From positions 20,108,501-20,172,500 of the forward strand of contig NC_088113.1 of NCBI RefSeq assembly GCF_036370855.1: DNA of 64,000 bases, written 5' to 3'. The notes under the pieces were generated by a model. That model saw only the letters and a list, made by a program, of their open reading frames with translations. It made no database searches and was not told the DNA's origin. Positions 63,851 through 64,000 of this stretch are shown piece after piece. A program made the translations under genes and the position numbers. The stretch's first letter is position 1, and the number at the start of each line of letters is the position of its first letter. Source of the stretch: Dromaius novaehollandiae (taxonomy: Eukaryota > Chordata > Aves > Casuariiformes > Dromaiidae).

Positions 63851-64000
63851 TCTAGGTGTGAGTAGAGTGTAAGATTATCTAGTGTTCCTTTAGTTAGCTC
63901 CAGATAGTTGGATCATGCTGTCACCCCTAGCTTTGGTGAGTGTCCACAAAATGCAAGCAGCCGAAGACTTTGGCTGGATTTTGGTGCTGGTGGACATAAT

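Larger units (their letters stand above)
53118..64000 (+). other. ZBTB46: ZBTB46 intron 2, partial
   Basis: About 10.9 kb to the window edge with no further exon recognised. Contents include CpG-rich patches at about 55,150-55,450 and 60,110-60,300, a C16 run at 57046-57061, a (CTC)n tract near 60,690-60,725 and a CR1 fragment near the right edge. Confidence 0.8.

Overview
The window is vertebrate nuclear DNA, most likely avian. The two genes are split by long GT-AG introns. The only clear interspersed repeat is a decayed CR1 LINE, the dominant avian LINE family. Interspersed-repeat density looks low, and the gap between the genes is very GC-rich with many short minisatellites, as on a bird microchromosome. 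The order TPD52L2 (minus) then ZBTB46 (plus), head to head, matches the human 20q13.33 neighbourhood with the interval flipped. The exact species cannot be read from the sequence.

Positions 1-13,190 (minus strand) hold the 5' part of TPD52L2, which encodes tumor protein D54. Coding exons were found at 13172-13190, 12700-12848, 11389-11537, 10467-10526, 8871-8930, 4524-4625 and 480-506. All have consensus splice sites and compatible phases. The last exons lie beyond the left edge. Two exons of exactly 60 nt (10467-10526 and 8871-8930) are clearly homologous and look like a tandem exon duplication that could be spliced alternatively. Positions 13,191-13,480 are the TPD52L2 CpG-island promoter, with three CRE/ATF sites spaced exactly 25 bp apart.

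Positions about 13.5-34.9 kb separate the two promoters. I see no convincing protein-coding gene there: the many long open frames come from high GC. The interval holds several minisatellite families (55, 19, 56, 45-49 and 23-24 bp units) and a CAC-rich tract. It also has small AT-rich islands with homeodomain, octamer and MEF2-type motifs that look like enhancers. ABHD16B, which sits between these genes in mammals, is not visible.

Positions about 34.9-35.8 kb are the ZBTB46 CpG-island promoter and 5' exon. ZBTB46 encodes a BTB zinc-finger repressor marking classical dendritic cells and endothelium. Intron 1 runs about 16.6 kb to the first coding exon (52148-53117), which carries the BTB domain, a SUMOylation-type motif and a basic patch. 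The zinc-finger exons lie beyond the right edge. The rest of the window is intron 2, with two small CpG-rich patches and the CR1 fragment at about 63.34-63.85 kb.
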